Positions 1 through 10,564 of a stretch of DNA of 64,000 nt are shown here, piece by piece. Every line of letters begins with the position of its first letter. Position 1 is the first letter of the stretch. The notes under the pieces were generated by a model. The model was not told the origin of the DNA and did not search any database. It worked only from the letters and a program-made list of their open reading frames with translations. The DNA is taken from the NCBI GenBank assembly GCA_041399085.1, contig JAWKTM010000014.1, positions 62,001-126,000 on the forward strand, written 5' to 3'. The DNA comes from JAWKTM01 sp041399085 (GTDB lineage: Bacteria; Planctomycetota; Planctomycetia; Pirellulales; Pirellulaceae). The position numbers and the translations under genes were made by a program.

Positions 1-381
1 AGCCGCCGCATCGCTTCGTCGCGAGGCAACTCTAGCGGCGGCTCGGTCATCTGCTCGATCATCCGCGGCCCGGTAAACACCTCGCGGAACAGCGGAAAAT
101 CGATGGCCGGATCATCGGGCGGTTGAGCGATGTGAAAAGGTAGCCAGCTCGGGCAGCCGCGGATCGTCCAGCGTGCAGCCCTCGTAGCTAATCATCAGCA
201 GCTCGTCGCTGCCGAAGCGTTCGGCAAACCAATACAACCGCTTGGTCTCGTCGAATCGCTTGGGCAGCCACTCCTCGATGCGGTTCTCTTGCGTCAGACC
301 GGCTCGATACGCTCCGTAGAGGATCGGCGGCGCGGCGATCAGCAAGAACAGAATGCATCCAGTCGCAAACCGCCGAGTCAT
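1..381 (-). CDS. MMPL/RND-family exporter, N-terminal part (partial, one frame break)
   Basis: The gene starts at 381 with an Arg-rich N-terminus followed by a hydrophobic segment (residues about 8-25), then a periplasmic-type stretch with motifs FGSDELLMISYEG and TLDDPRLPEL, as found after TM1 of planctomycete MMPL/RND family transporters. The frame stops near 110, but the next frame continues the same protein (DDPAIDFPLFREVFTGP, then a segment ending LPRDEAMRRL) to the window edge, so a single indel lies near 130. Only about 125 of the roughly 800-1000 residues of the family are inside the window. Substrate cannot be told from this part. The family calling rests on the TM1/loop pattern, so it is moderately sure. 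Confidence 0.55.
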
Positions 382-648
382 TCGTGCCTGTCCTAACCCT
401 CTTAGCTGAAACCGGAGCCATGTGCGGGAAGCTTGTCGCCCTGGGGGCCAGCGGGAACATTGTCATGACGCTCGCCACGCGTATCCGCCGCGCCACCGGG
501 CGTGCCGCACAAGGCTACCGCGAATGCCGCACGGCTCGCGATCCAGCATAAGCGTCAACCCGCCGGCGCGTCATCCACCCCCGCAAAGTCGCGCACGTGT
601 CGCAATCCCTGATTCACCAAACGACTCAGCCGCCCCCCAACATTCCTT

Positions 649-716
649 TGCCCGAAATTCCCTTTTTTGCCCGAAATTCCTCTGCCCGAAATTCCTCTGC
701 CCCAAATTCCCCTTCG
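649..716. repeat. Short tandem array, 15-bp unit
   Basis: About four imperfect copies of TGCCCGAAATTCCTC in the 577-bp gap between the exporter start (381) and the end of the ankyrin gene (959). Apart from this array I see nothing that supports a gene in 382-958; the overlapping open frames in several phases have the low-complexity look of repeat translation. Confidence 0.7.
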
Positions 717-958
717 CCCGCCATTGGCACTCGTCGACAGCCAATCCGTCTTCGCAGCCGATGCATTGCACAACCCGCCACGGCTTTCCGTGCTGGGAAC
801 ACTTCCCGTCGAGCCAAGTCGAGACTTCAACACTTCGAATCGCGGGACGCAAGAGTTGCCGGCGCGTCCCTCGGCCTTAGCGACTTAGAGCCTTTCAACG
901 GTCGGCACGGAGTAAACATGCGGAGTAGGACATGATCCGCTACACCAATCATCCGGTA

Positions 959-1798
959 CTATTTGTCGACTGCGTCTTGTAAAACCTTGACGATGGCCTG
1001 GTGGTTATATTGCTCTCGGCGTATTTCAGGGCCGTGTCTTTTTAGTATGCAAGAGCACGAGGATTCGCCGCGCGCCAGTAGCAGATTTACGCATTCCACG
1101 CTTCCGGCTTTCGCGGCGAAATGCAAAGGTCGCTGGCCATCTTGCCGCACGGCATTTGGATTGGCTCCCGCATCCAACAGTATCTTTGCCGAGTCAAATT
1201 TGCCGCCGACGCAGGCTCGCATTAAGGCCGTGTAAGAGTCCGGGGCCATGTCGACCACAGCACCGTGGTTCAGAAGCAGTCTCACAATCTCGGTGTGCCC
1301 CAATTCCGCTGCATTCGCAAGTGGAGTTAGGGTGTAGTGGCAATACTCATTTACTTCGGCATCGGCCGAGATCAACTCACGAACGGCATCCGCATGGCCG
1401 TTTCTAACGGCGAGGCTCAATGGAGATTGGCTCGAGATTGGACTCGCATAACCCTGAGCAAGAGCCGTTCGCTTTGCCTTGCCATCGAGTTGGCCTAACA
1501 GTTGACGAATTCTTCCCGTGTCGCCACGAATCGCAGCGATCTGCAAATCACTTATCCCGAGGTCATGCGACTGTCGAAGGTAGGCAACAACATCGGGATT
1601 CGGACTTGAAAGCGCGTGACTTAAAAGGTTTGGAACCTGCTCGATTCGTATCGAGCCAGCCGTTTGTCTCACCGACGCCAGGTCGCCGCGAGCAATCGCC
1701 GCAAGAAATCGCTCGCCGTCCGTGGGCATCGATCCCCCATCGTCGGCACTTGCGATACGGATTGCGAAGCAGATGTAGACGATCAAAGTTCGGGACAT
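959..1798 (-). CDS. Exported ankyrin-repeat protein
   Basis: About 279 residues. I chose ATG at 1798 because it gives a short signal-peptide-like N-terminus (MSRTLIVYICFAIRIASA); an upstream in-frame ATG at 1840 would add 14 residues. The body carries four to five ankyrin repeats: TPLANAAELGHTEIVRLLL, TALMRACVGGKFDSAKILL, RPLHFAAKAGSVECVNLLL and weaker copies before them. Near the C-terminus the frame seems to slip twice: at about 1030-1065 another frame reads ANPRALAY and then KDTALKYA, which is the expected next ankyrin helix, before the original frame resumes for the final 20 residues. Ankyrin repeats bind proteins; no partner or enzymatic domain is visible. It runs toward the exporter gene and shares no operon with its right-hand neighbour with certainty. 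Confidence 0.75.
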   Translation of the reverse strand: MSRTLIVYICFAIRIASADDGGSMPTDGERFLAAIARGDLASVRQTAGSIRIEQVPNLLSHALSSPNPDVVAYLRQSHDLGISDLQIAAIRGDTGRIRQLLGQLDGKAKRTALAQGYASPISSQSPLSLAVRNGHADAVRELISADAEVNEYCHYTLTPLANAAELGHTEIVRLLLNHGAVVDMAPDSYTALMRACVGGKFDSAKILLDAGANPNAVRQDGQRPLHFAAKAGSVECVNLLLARGESSCSCILKRHGPEIRREQYNHQAIVKVLQDAVDK

Positions 1799-1851
1799 AG
1801 AACCACTCGCTTTCGCAAGGTAACCAATTATGCCAAGCACAACCTAACTCC

Positions 1852-2355
1852 TTATGTCGCTTCATCCCCATCCATGTCCCAATATTCTGATTCGTCCACG
1901 AATCCATACTTTTCGGCAATTATGGGATCGGTCGTCACCAGGCGGACATGGCCGGCGGAAATTTGGCTTGCATCATCAACCATGACTCCGTCCTGTCGCA
2001 TCCGTTCAAGTTCATCCGCCGCGGACCGCAACATGGCAATCATGTCTTCGATCGTTTTCGCCTCTGCCGCAAGCTCCTTGCTTCGCCATATAGTCACAAA
2101 TCGCTTTCGGGCTTGTTTCCATAGTTCCTGGTATTTGTCTCGCACGAAGGCATTTAATTGATCGCCAAAATCAAATGGAAGGTCAATGGCCTTGATGAGT
2201 TCCAGTACGTCGGAAAGATCCTTGAGACGCCCACGGTTGGTCATGCCCGAGGCGAGTTTTAATTCGACCAGAGGCGCGATGTTGATGTAATGGTTTCCAT
2301 CGGATGGTATCCAACTAAGTTTTTCGGCGGAGTCCCGGCTTGGAAATCGTCCCAT
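1852..2355 (-). pseudogene. Truncated nucleotidyltransferase-like protein (C-terminal part)
   Basis: 167 codons. The segment LVELKLASGMTNRGRLKDL followed by a DVLELIKAIDLP helix matches the C-terminal half of nucleotidyltransferase-like (AbiEii/MNT-type) proteins that are abundant in planctomycetes, including the usual tail reading VTTDPIIAEKYGF. The catalytic N-terminal domain (GG...DxD) is missing: the protein begins abruptly at 2355, only a few bases from the start of a tandemly duplicated non-coding block at 2359. The simplest reading is a gene truncated by rearrangement with that block. It could still be expressed as a short protein, since the ORF is open from its ATG. Confidence 0.6.
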
Positions 2356-2358
2356 CTG

Positions 2359-3072
2359 CCGCCGGATACAGGGTGCGTCGCCGAGTGAATGGATTTTATG
2401 AAGCGCCGTGAGATGGTGTCAAACTACATTGCCTCGCGTCGAGATTGGGGCCAAAGCCAAGCGACACGTTCAGAATACTCGCCTGCGGCCCCCGCGGAAG
2501 ATTCGTCGGTTCCGTGGACGCCCCCACCCAAATCGGGCGCGATCGCGGCAATGGCACGCCCCGAGTCTTCTCGGGAGGCACGCTCTGAGTCTTCGATGGG
2601 CGTGGCTGGATCGCTCGCGCGGTTGACTTCCACGTTGAGCGTCACGCGAATCGTCGACGCCCACCGCTTCGCTATGGGCGTGCCACCCAACACGCATTGC
2701 TCCCAACACGCATTGCTTTCGAGTGCGGCGAGCTTTCGAGTGCGGCGACTGGGCCGCCGGATACAGGGTGCGTCGCGAGTGAATGGTTTTTGAGCGCCGT
2801 GAGATGGTGTCAAACCATTGCCTCGCGTCAGTTAGCCAAAGCCAAGCGACACGTTCAGGTACTCGCCTGCGGCCCCGCGGAAGACGTCGGTTCCGTGGAC
2901 GCCCCGACCAGATCGGCGCGATCGCGGCGTGGCACGCCCGAGTCTTCGATGGGCGTGCCGGATCGCTCGCCGGTTGACTTCCACGTTGAGCGTCACGAAT
3001 CGTCCACCCCACGCTGCGCTAGGGGCCAAACACATTGCTTTCGAGTGCGGGGCTTTCGAGTGCGGCGACTGG
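2359..3072. repeat. Imperfect tandem duplication of a 0.3-0.4 kb non-coding block
   Basis: Copy 1 runs from 2359 to 2753 and copy 2 from 2754 to 3072. Both begin with CCGCCGGATACAGGGTGCG and both end with TTTCGAGTGCGGCGACTGG. Shared internal anchors include GATGGTGTCAAAC, GCCAAAGCCAAGCGACACG, GGTTCCGTGGACGCCCC and GACTTCCACGTTGAGCGTC. Copy 1 has two additional internal duplications (around GAGTCTTC and around CAACACGCATTGCT). The copies differ mainly by single-base indels, which prevent any long common reading frame, so I treat the block as non-coding. Confidence 0.8.
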
Positions 3073-3206
3073 AAGCAGATTGAAACTGCGGGCGGTTGAG
3101 GTGTCATAGTGTCGCGTTTTCGGCGTGTCGGCGTAACGACGGCGAGCAGCGTGACGCAAGTCATTTCTGGTCAATGCCTTGCGGCTGATGGTCGGATTCC
3201 ATGCCG

Positions 3207-3508
3207 CGGCTGCACGATGTCGATGTTTGGCTGCACGATGCCGATGTTTGGTTGCACGATGCCGATGTTTGGTTGCACGATGCCGATGCGCGGCTGCACG
3301 ATGTCGATGCGCGGCTGCACGATGCCGATGCGCGACTGCACGATGCCGATGCGCGGCTGCACGATGCCGATGCGCGGCTGCACGGTGCCGATGCGCGAAC
3401 TGCACGATGTCGATGCGCGGTTGCACGATGCTGATGCGCGCGGCTGCACGATGCCGATGCGTGGTTGCACGATGTCGATGCGCGCCCTGCACGGTGCCGA
3501 TGTTTGGC
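3207..3508. repeat. 21-bp tandem array (about 14 copies), array B
   Basis: Unit GGCTGCACGATGCCGATG followed by CGC (or TTT in the first units), 21 bp, repeated about 14 times with point changes (TGC to TTG, CCG to TCG) and one- or two-base insertions in three units. It lies 0.5 kb upstream of the metalloprotease gene. All six frames are open through parts of it only because 21 is a multiple of three; the resulting peptides are low complexity, so this is not called coding. Confidence 0.85.
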
Positions 3509-3976
3509 GGGCTCGGAGAGTGCGGGCGGAGCCGGGGGCTGCGGCGAGATGTCGACGGGAGCTTGAGGCCGCGGATGGGACTGGATCGTGAACGACCGGT
3601 GTCGCTGGCCAGTCTTGAGATCCGGACGGCCGGCAATCGGCGTTGAATCGGCTCGATCCATCGAATTGACACGATCCGTACAGTACCGAGGACGCTCGAC
3701 CGAACGTCTGATCCCGCCCGGCCTGAATTCTCCGGCGATTCGTTACGGACGATACGGACCGACTTGAAATCGCGATCCAATTGATCCATCGTTCCGTAAG
3801 ACAGTGGATTTAGGGTATATTTGACGAGCCAGTCGCCCGCCGACGTTGCTCCGCGAATTCGCCAAGCAACGGCTCGCCCAAGGCCCACCCAGTTTTTCGC
3901 GTCGACGCCACACCGGGCCGCCCTGTCGCTGGTCGCCACTTCCCGCCTTTCATTTTCACCGTTTGGGAAAGCCACA

Positions 3977-6667
3977 ATGAAGCTCACTCGCTATCTAGCC
4001 CTACCCTTCGCATTCGCACTGGCGATGACCGCCAGTTTGGCGTCGGCCGACGACGCCGCAAAACCGGCGGCCGAAAAGCCGACCGAGGATTCGACCGTTG
4101 CCGCGGAAGCGGGCGGCGGAGCGGCTCAGCCCGAGCACGCCGCGATTCTGAAGGAAGCCAAGCCGTTCGCCGGGATGTTCAAAGCTTGGCAGAAGGAACA
4201 GAAGCTGTTCGTCGAACTTTCGCCGGCGGACTACAACAACGAATACATCGTGCTGATTTCGATCGCTCGCGGCATCGGCCAGCGCCCGTTGCTGGGCGGC
4301 TATAGCTGGGGCTTCGGCGACGATTGGATTTGGAAGTTTCGCAAGATTGGCGACACGGTTCACGTGATTCGCCGCAACGTGCGGTTCAAGGCCAACAAGG
4401 GAACGCCCGAAGCGACGGCCGTGCAGTTCGCCTACTCGGACAGCGTGCTGTTTGCGTTGCCGGTCGTGTCGAAGGGCCCCGGCGGCGGCGATCTGGTGGA
4501 CTTCACGCAGGTGTTCATGGGCGACTTGCCGCAAATCTCGCAGGTGTTGCCCGGCTTTATGTTCTCGCCGCAAAAGTCCTACTGGGAGTCGATCAAGGCG
4601 TTTGACGGCAACATGGAATTGACCGTGGCCGCCACGTATCAATCGGGCGGCAGCATCGAGCTGGATTCGGTCGCCGATTCGCGCGGCGTGACGATCAACG
4701 TGCATTACTCGATCAGCAAGCTGCCGAGCACCGGATACGAGCCGCGGCTGGCCGATGATCGCGTCGGCTACTTTCTGACGGTGGTGAAGGATTACTCGGA
4801 CAAGACCGATCGCGAGCAGTTTGTTCGCTATGTGAATCGCTGGCATTTGGAGAAGCCGCCGGGAGCTGGCGACGGCCCGACTCCGCCGAAAGAACCGATC
4901 ATCTTTTGGATCGAGAAGACCGTGCCGTTCGCTTATCGCAAGCCGATTCGCGAAGGGATCGAGGAATGGAACAAGGCGTTTGAGAAGGCCGGTTGGTTGA
5001 ACGCGATCGAAGTTCGCCAACAGCCGGACGACGCCGATTGGGATCCAGAAGATATTCGCTACAACACGTTCCGCTGGATCACGTCCGACGCCGGTTTCGC
5101 GATGGGACCGTCGCGCGTGAATCCTTACACCGGTCAGATTTTGGACGCGGACATCATCTTCGACGCCGACTTTCTGAAGTTCTGGAAGTCGGAGTTTGAA
5201 ACGCTGGAGCCCAAGACCGCCTCGCAGATGTTGGGCCAGCCGACCGGCGAGACGCTGCAACTGAGCGGCGCGAGCCTGCGGATGTTGGGCTTGGGCAATC
5301 ATTCCGACTGTGCGCTGAGCAACGGCATGGCGCATCAGATGGCTTACGGCGCGACCGCCTTGGTGGCTCAAGCCGAAGGCGATCCGGCTAAGTCGGCCGC
5401 CGAACAAGAGCGGCTAATCATGCAGGGCTTGAAGGAAGTGACGATGCACGAAGTCGGCCATACGTTGGGCCTGCGTCACAACTTTAAGGCCAGCAAGCTA
5501 TACGGCTTGAAGGATTTGAACGATCCGGAAAAGGTCCGCGAGACGGGCTTGGTCGCCTCGGTGATGGACTACAGTCCCGTGAACATCGTGCCCAAGGATT
5601 GGAAGCAAGGCGACTATTACACGACGACAATCGGCCCGTATGACTACTGGGCGATCGAGTATGGATACAAGGATCTGCCCGGTCCGACGGCGGGCGAGCG
5701 TGGCGAATTGAACAAGATCGCCAGCCGCAGCGGCGAACCGGCGCTGACTTACGCCACCGACGAAGACACGGTGCCGAGCGATCCCGATCCGGATTCGAAT
5801 CGCTTCGATCTGGGCAACGACTCGCTCGAATACGCTCGCGTGCAGGCTCAGTTGGTCAAGGAATTGATGCCGGGCTTGGTCGAACGGATGTCGAAGGAAG
5901 GGGACGACTACACGCAAGTGCGTCGGGCCTTCAATGTCTTGTTGGCTCAACATGGTCAAGCGATGGCCTTTGCCGCTCGCAACGTGGGCGGTCTGCATAC
6001 CAGCCGCAGCCACAAGGGCGACAAGGACGCGAAGCCGCCGGTGACGCCGGTCGATGCGAAGAAGCAACGCGACACGCTGGAGCTGCTGCAGAAGGAAGTG
6101 TTCGCGGCGGACGCCTATAACTATCCGCCCGAGATTTATGCCTTCCTGGCGTCGACCAATTGGCGACACTGGGGCAGCAACAGCACGAACCGCAAGGACT
6201 TTCCGTTCCACGATTTTATCTTGATGTGGCAGACGCGGACGTTGGACGGCATGATTTCGTCGACCAATTTGCAGCGGATCGCCGACACGGAAGCGAAGAC
6301 GCCGCCGGATCAAGACGTGCTGACGAACGCCGAGCTGCTGGAGCGATTGAGCGATTCGATCTTCTCGGAACTGGATACGGTGAAGGAAGGCGAATTCACG
6401 GCCCGCAAGCCGGCGATCAGCAGCCTGCGTCGTAATTTGCAGCGGTCGATGTTGGAGCGGCTGGCGAATTTCGCGATGGGCCGAGCCACCGTGCCGAACG
6501 ACGTGCGAGCGATTGCATACGCGGAGCTGTCGTCGCTGAAGGACGGCGCGGCGAAGCTGTTGGGCGGCGGCGTGAAGCTGGATCCGTATTCGCGAGCTCA
6601 CTTGGAAGAGATGCGTCGCACGATTGAGAAGGTCGAAGAAGCCAGCCTGACGTTGGCTCGACCGTAA
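3977..6667 (+). CDS. Exported zinc-dependent metalloprotease (DUF5117/DUF4953 family)
   Basis: 896 residues from ATG 3977, chosen because it begins a clear signal peptide (MKLTRYLALPFAFALAMTAS, then ASADDAAK); the frame is open further upstream but reads through the leader. Residues about 60-380 correspond to the DUF5118/DUF5117 region, rich in beta strands. The catalytic domain (DUF4953-like) carries HEVGHTLGLRH at residues 491-501, a metzincin-like HExxHxxGxxH zinc site, followed by the VMDYSPVNI segment that fits a Met-turn. The C-terminal 250 residues are helical. The family is secreted or periplasmic and of largely unknown substrate. It stands alone, with a strong terminator after it at 6733. 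Frame intact throughout, unlike its neighbours. Confidence 0.92.
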   Translation: MKLTRYLALPFAFALAMTASLASADDAAKPAAEKPTEDSTVAAEAGGGAAQPEHAAILKEAKPFAGMFKAWQKEQKLFVELSPADYNNEYIVLISIARGIGQRPLLGGYSWGFGDDWIWKFRKIGDTVHVIRRNVRFKANKGTPEATAVQFAYSDSVLFALPVVSKGPGGGDLVDFTQVFMGDLPQISQVLPGFMFSPQKSYWESIKAFDGNMELTVAATYQSGGSIELDSVADSRGVTINVHYSISKLPSTGYEPRLADDRVGYFLTVVKDYSDKTDREQFVRYVNRWHLEKPPGAGDGPTPPKEPIIFWIEKTVPFAYRKPIREGIEEWNKAFEKAGWLNAIEVRQQPDDADWDPEDIRYNTFRWITSDAGFAMGPSRVNPYTGQILDADIIFDADFLKFWKSEFETLEPKTASQMLGQPTGETLQLSGASLRMLGLGNHSDCALSNGMAHQMAYGATALVAQAEGDPAKSAAEQERLIMQGLKEVTMHEVGHTLGLRHNFKASKLYGLKDLNDPEKVRETGLVASVMDYSPVNIVPKDWKQGDYYTTTIGPYDYWAIEYGYKDLPGPTAGERGELNKIASRSGEPALTYATDEDTVPSDPDPDSNRFDLGNDSLEYARVQAQLVKELMPGLVERMSKEGDDYTQVRRAFNVLLAQHGQAMAFAARNVGGLHTSRSHKGDKDAKPPVTPVDAKKQRDTLELLQKEVFAADAYNYPPEIYAFLASTNWRHWGSNSTNRKDFPFHDFILMWQTRTLDGMISSTNLQRIADTEAKTPPDQDVLTNAELLERLSDSIFSELDTVKEGEFTARKPAISSLRRNLQRSMLERLANFAMGRATVPNDVRAIAYAELSSLKDGAAKLLGGGVKLDPYSRAHLEEMRRTIEKVEEASLTLARP

Positions 6668-6732
6668 CCGCGATACCCGAAGTTCGGACGTCGCTGCTCG
6701 CGGGCAGCGGCGCTCCGGCTTGTTGAAAGACG

Positions 6733-6765
6733 AACGGCTCGGCTGCTCAAGACCGAGCCGTTTTT
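6733..6765 (+). terminator. Rho-independent terminator after the metalloprotease gene
   Basis: Perfect 10-bp stem AACGGCTCGG / CCGAGCCGTT (6733-6742 with 6753-6762), 10-nt loop, running into a T tract (6761-6765). Confidence 0.85.
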
Positions 6766-6868
6766 CGTTGCGCTTTGTCGTTTAACCGTGTGCCCAACAG
6801 GCCGCGCGTATTGGCACGCGGGCCGTTGGCCGCGCGGTTAAACAAGGAAATGATTTGGCGGCAAAACC

Positions 6869-9800
6869 TTAATCGCCCCGCAACGCCGCGACCAACGGAG
6901 CTCGGAGCGTGGCCCATACGCTGGCCAAGCCGGAAATGACGCCGACGATCACGATGATTCCGAGCATGATGCCGAGCCGCCGAACGGCACCGACGCTTCG
7001 CCGAAAATCATGTGAGGAAGCACGGCGACTAGGCCGCCGCGAAAACGCCGGTCGCCAAACCGGCGACCAGCAGCAACACGTTCTCCAACATCACCATCGA
7101 CGCCAATCGCTGACGGCGAAAACCGGTGGCTCGCATCACCGCCAGTTCGCCGCGTCGTTCCAGAACGCTACGCAATTGAACGGTGGCCAGGCCGAATGTT
7201 CCGAGCAGCAAACCCAATGCTCCGGTGCTTGAAACGTCTTCAAGTACGTGTTTTGAACCGCCAGCAATTGATCGAGTAGAGCGAACGTGCCGCGGGCGTC
7301 GAAACCTTGATCGCTCAGCCGCGATTCGAGCAGGTCGCTGACTTCGCGCCGCTTCGCTTCCGGCGTGTCGATCAGAAAGTAGCCGTAGCCGCTGACTTCG
7401 GGAAACTGACGCCGAAACGCCGACTCGCCGATTAGCAGGCTGCCTTGAAAGATGCTGTTCGACAACAGCCCGACCACTTTCACTCGCAACGTCTTGCCGT
7501 TGTCATACGTGAATGTCTTCTCTTCGCCGATGCCGCCGTACATTTGCAGGCTGTACATCGCCGTGTTCTTGTCGAGCACAACAGGCACGGCATCCGAACC
7601 AGCTTCGTCGGCCACGCTGTTTTCGTTCAACAGATGCCACGGATTCGTGCGGGTTGCTTCGTCCTCGGCCGCTGAGCCCGCCCACGCGAAATGCCGCGCG
7701 TCGGCTTGATCGAAATGCTGGATCATTTGCGGCGTGACGCCCAACACGCGCGGCTGAGTTGGACGATACAGATTCGTGCAGCTCGCATCGTCGCCCGGCT
7801 TCACGCGTAGCGAAATCACCGTCGTGTCGGCCAGCTCGCGCAGTTCGTCGTCACTCAAAAGCTCGCGGCGGTCGGCCGGATCGTTCAGATTCACGAAGAC
7901 CGGCTGGCTGCTCTCGGCGTACAGATTGAACCCGCCCGCACCGGCCAGCGATGGATCGAGTTGAAAGGCACTCATCGCCACAATCAGAAAACTGGCCGCC
8001 GCGATCAGACCGACCGACATCGTGCTACGACTCGGATTGCGTCGAGCGCTGCTGGCCGCCAGCCGCGAGATGCCAAGTCCCGCGCCGCTGGCCGACCAAG
8101 CCGACTCGGCTTGCAACCGCGACCAGACCCACAGCAACGCCGCCGCCAACACGGCCGCACCCGCGCCGACAAACGCGCCGGCTTGAGCTTCGCCGCCTAA
8201 GCTGGTCGCGGAAAAAGCCATCCCGCCGGCCGCCAATAACAGCCCGAGCGCGACCCACGCTGGCCACCGCCGAGCCGAAGCGGCCTTGCCCAAACCGGCG
8301 TTCACTCGCCCCGCCAACAACTGACGCGGAGCGACGCGCCGCATTTGCCGAGCGGACCAGCCGATCGTCGCGGCGCAGGTGAGCACGCCCAATCCCCAGC
8401 CCAGCAGCAGGCTGCGCGGCGTGTAATAGAACTGAAGAAACGGCGTCACGATCGCGCCGACCCACCAGCTTCGCAGCCCCGCCAACATCAGCCACGCGTA
8501 GCCCATGCCGAGCGCGACGCCCACGAGCGCTCCGAACGCGGCGACCAACGTGCCTTCGGCGATCAGCCAGCGAGTGACTCGCCGCCGCTCGATACCAACC
8601 GCCACCAACGTGCCGACTTCCGCCGCTCGCTGCTCCAACCCCAAACGGAATAACAGCGCGACCAACATCAACGCCGCCACGATCACGAAAAAGCTGAGTC
8701 CGATGAACAGGCCGTCGAATGGCGTGGTGCCGGACGAAGCGGCCATCTGACGTTGCTTGATGGCGATGAAATCGAAGCCCAGCGATTGTTGGTCGCGGCC
8801 CAGTTGACGCAGGATCGCTTGGCTCAATTTCTGCTCGGTTAGATCCTCCGACGCGGGAACGCGATACGACGTAACCACGCCGAAGCGGCTGCCCCAGATT
8901 TGCTGGCCGGCTTCCAGCGACAGGAATGCTTTCGGCGTCGTGAGATAGAAATCCCAGTAGTCGTCGTCGGTCGGCTGCCGAATGCGATCGCGGTCGAACG
9001 GAAACGGCGGATCGGCTTCGCGAATCGTTCGCTGATCGGTGAAGCCTTCGACTTCGGGCGTCAGCCGCGGGTCGTTCGCCAACGTGGGCGGCTTGTCGAA
9101 AACGGCCGAGCGACGTCGCTCGGGCCCTTGCAGCGGTTCGGTCAGCGGCACGATTCCTCGCAAACGAAACTCGCTCGACCGCTCGATCGCATCGCCATGC
9201 GCCGTTTCTGGCTCGAAATACGAGATCCGAATCGTATCGCCAATTTGAGCCCGCAGATCGTTGGCCGCCCAACTGTTCAACAAGATTTCGTCATCTTCGA
9301 GCGGCGGAGCGTCCGACGGCAACGGCTGTCCGTTGGCGTCGTTCGCGATCGCCAGCAGATCGAAAGCCGGGGTGCTATCGACCGCGGTGACCAACGAATA
9401 AGGAATGCCAGATTCAGCATCGGGATCGTTTGTTTCGGATGCAGCATCGTCCGTGGTCGATGGCTTGCTCGCTTTCGCGATTGTGTTGGCCAGATAGGTG
9501 AAGATTGGCTGGCCTTGAAATGGCAACACGGCTTGCTCGATCGCCGTCGCCGACTCGGGCGAGAACAGCATCCGGTTCGTGGTGACGCTGAAGTAATCGA
9601 ACACGGTTTGCGTGTCGCCTTGTTCATTCTTGTAGTCCTGCGTGACTCGCGAGATTTGCACGCCGAAATCGTCCAGCGTTAATCCGCTTGGCTGACCGTC
9701 TTCGCCGAGTCGCGGCCGCAGTGCGTCGGCCAGCGTTGTCTTGGCCGCGGCCGCCGCATCGTCGCTCAGCGGCTCGATCTCTTTGCCGCCGACTAGCACC

Positions 9801-10498
9801 GCGTTCACTCGCCCTTGCTGATCCAAAGCGTCTTGAATCGTGGCCAGCGAGAGATAGGCGTTCCGCGGCGTTCCTTGGCTAGGCCGCATGCTGAACCGGC
9901 CCAAACCCGAGGCGGGAACAATCGCCACCACTTTCAAACGCGGCACGCCCTGCACGCGATCTCGCGTATCGGCCAGCGGGCTATCGGCCGGCACTTCATC
10001 CGCCGTGGGCAAACGCAACGTGACTTCGTCACCGACCTTGGCGTTCAACTCCGACGCCAACGGTTCGTTCAGCACCACTTCGTTTTCGCCCGCGATCGCC
10101 TCGGGTCGCACGCCGTAAGCATCCAGTTGCCAGAAGTCCTCGCCCGCGCCGATCACGGTCACGTTCGACGAACGATTCGTTCCGCCTTCATTCGGCAACT
10201 CCACCGTCGCTTGCGGAAACAGAACGGCGGGTACGGCCTGTGAGAAGAAACGATCGAAGCTCTCTGCCTGCTCGATCTCCGCGACCACTTCTTCGCGGAA
10301 GAAGCGATCGGTGGCCAGCACGTAGTCGATGTAGCCGAGCCGTTCCGAAGTCAGTCGCCAGAGGCTGCCGCGGACACTGTCGCCGACCAACAGAGCGCCG
10401 GCCAACACGGCGGTCGCCGCGGCCACGCCGAGCGCCACGGCCAAATGAATTCGCCAATGGTACGAGAGACTGCGCGTGATGAATCGCCAAGCGGTCAT
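6869..10498 (-). CDS. FtsX/MacB-type ABC transporter permease (frame breaks at the C-terminus)
   Basis: Starts at ATG 10498 with a basic N-terminus and TM1 (AVALGVAAATAVLAGALLVG), then a very large extracytoplasmic domain (roughly residues 50-590), a TM bundle (SFFVIVAALMLVALLF, further helices to about residue 780), and a second periplasmic segment. This is the layout of large FtsX-superfamily permeases that work with LolD-type ATPases in lipoprotein or macrolide-type export. The long frame is lost near 7230; the rest is found in other frames as LLLGTFGLATVQLRSVLERR, then LVAVLPHMIF, and finally GIIVIVGVISGLASVWATL ending LRGD at the stop 6869. At least three indels are needed, so the C-terminal four-helix module is present in the DNA but not in one frame. 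The ATPase gene lies 66 bp upstream in the same direction. Confidence 0.85.
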
Positions 10499-10564
10499 GG
10501 TGGGTCGCCGTTTCCCTTGCTCAAGTTAGCCGAGCCCGAGTCGTCGGAGCGGAAGCTCGCGAAC

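Noticed and set aside
3179..3646. Cys/Arg-rich plus-strand ORFs over array B (possible metallothionein-like proteins)
   Set aside because: Three overlapping frames are equally open, as expected for a 21-bp repeat; the cysteines are a by-product of TGC in the unit.
4001..5407. 468-codon minus-strand ORF opposite the metalloprotease gene
   Set aside because: Shadow ORF of high-GC coding DNA, rich in Arg, Gly and His and without recognisable motifs.
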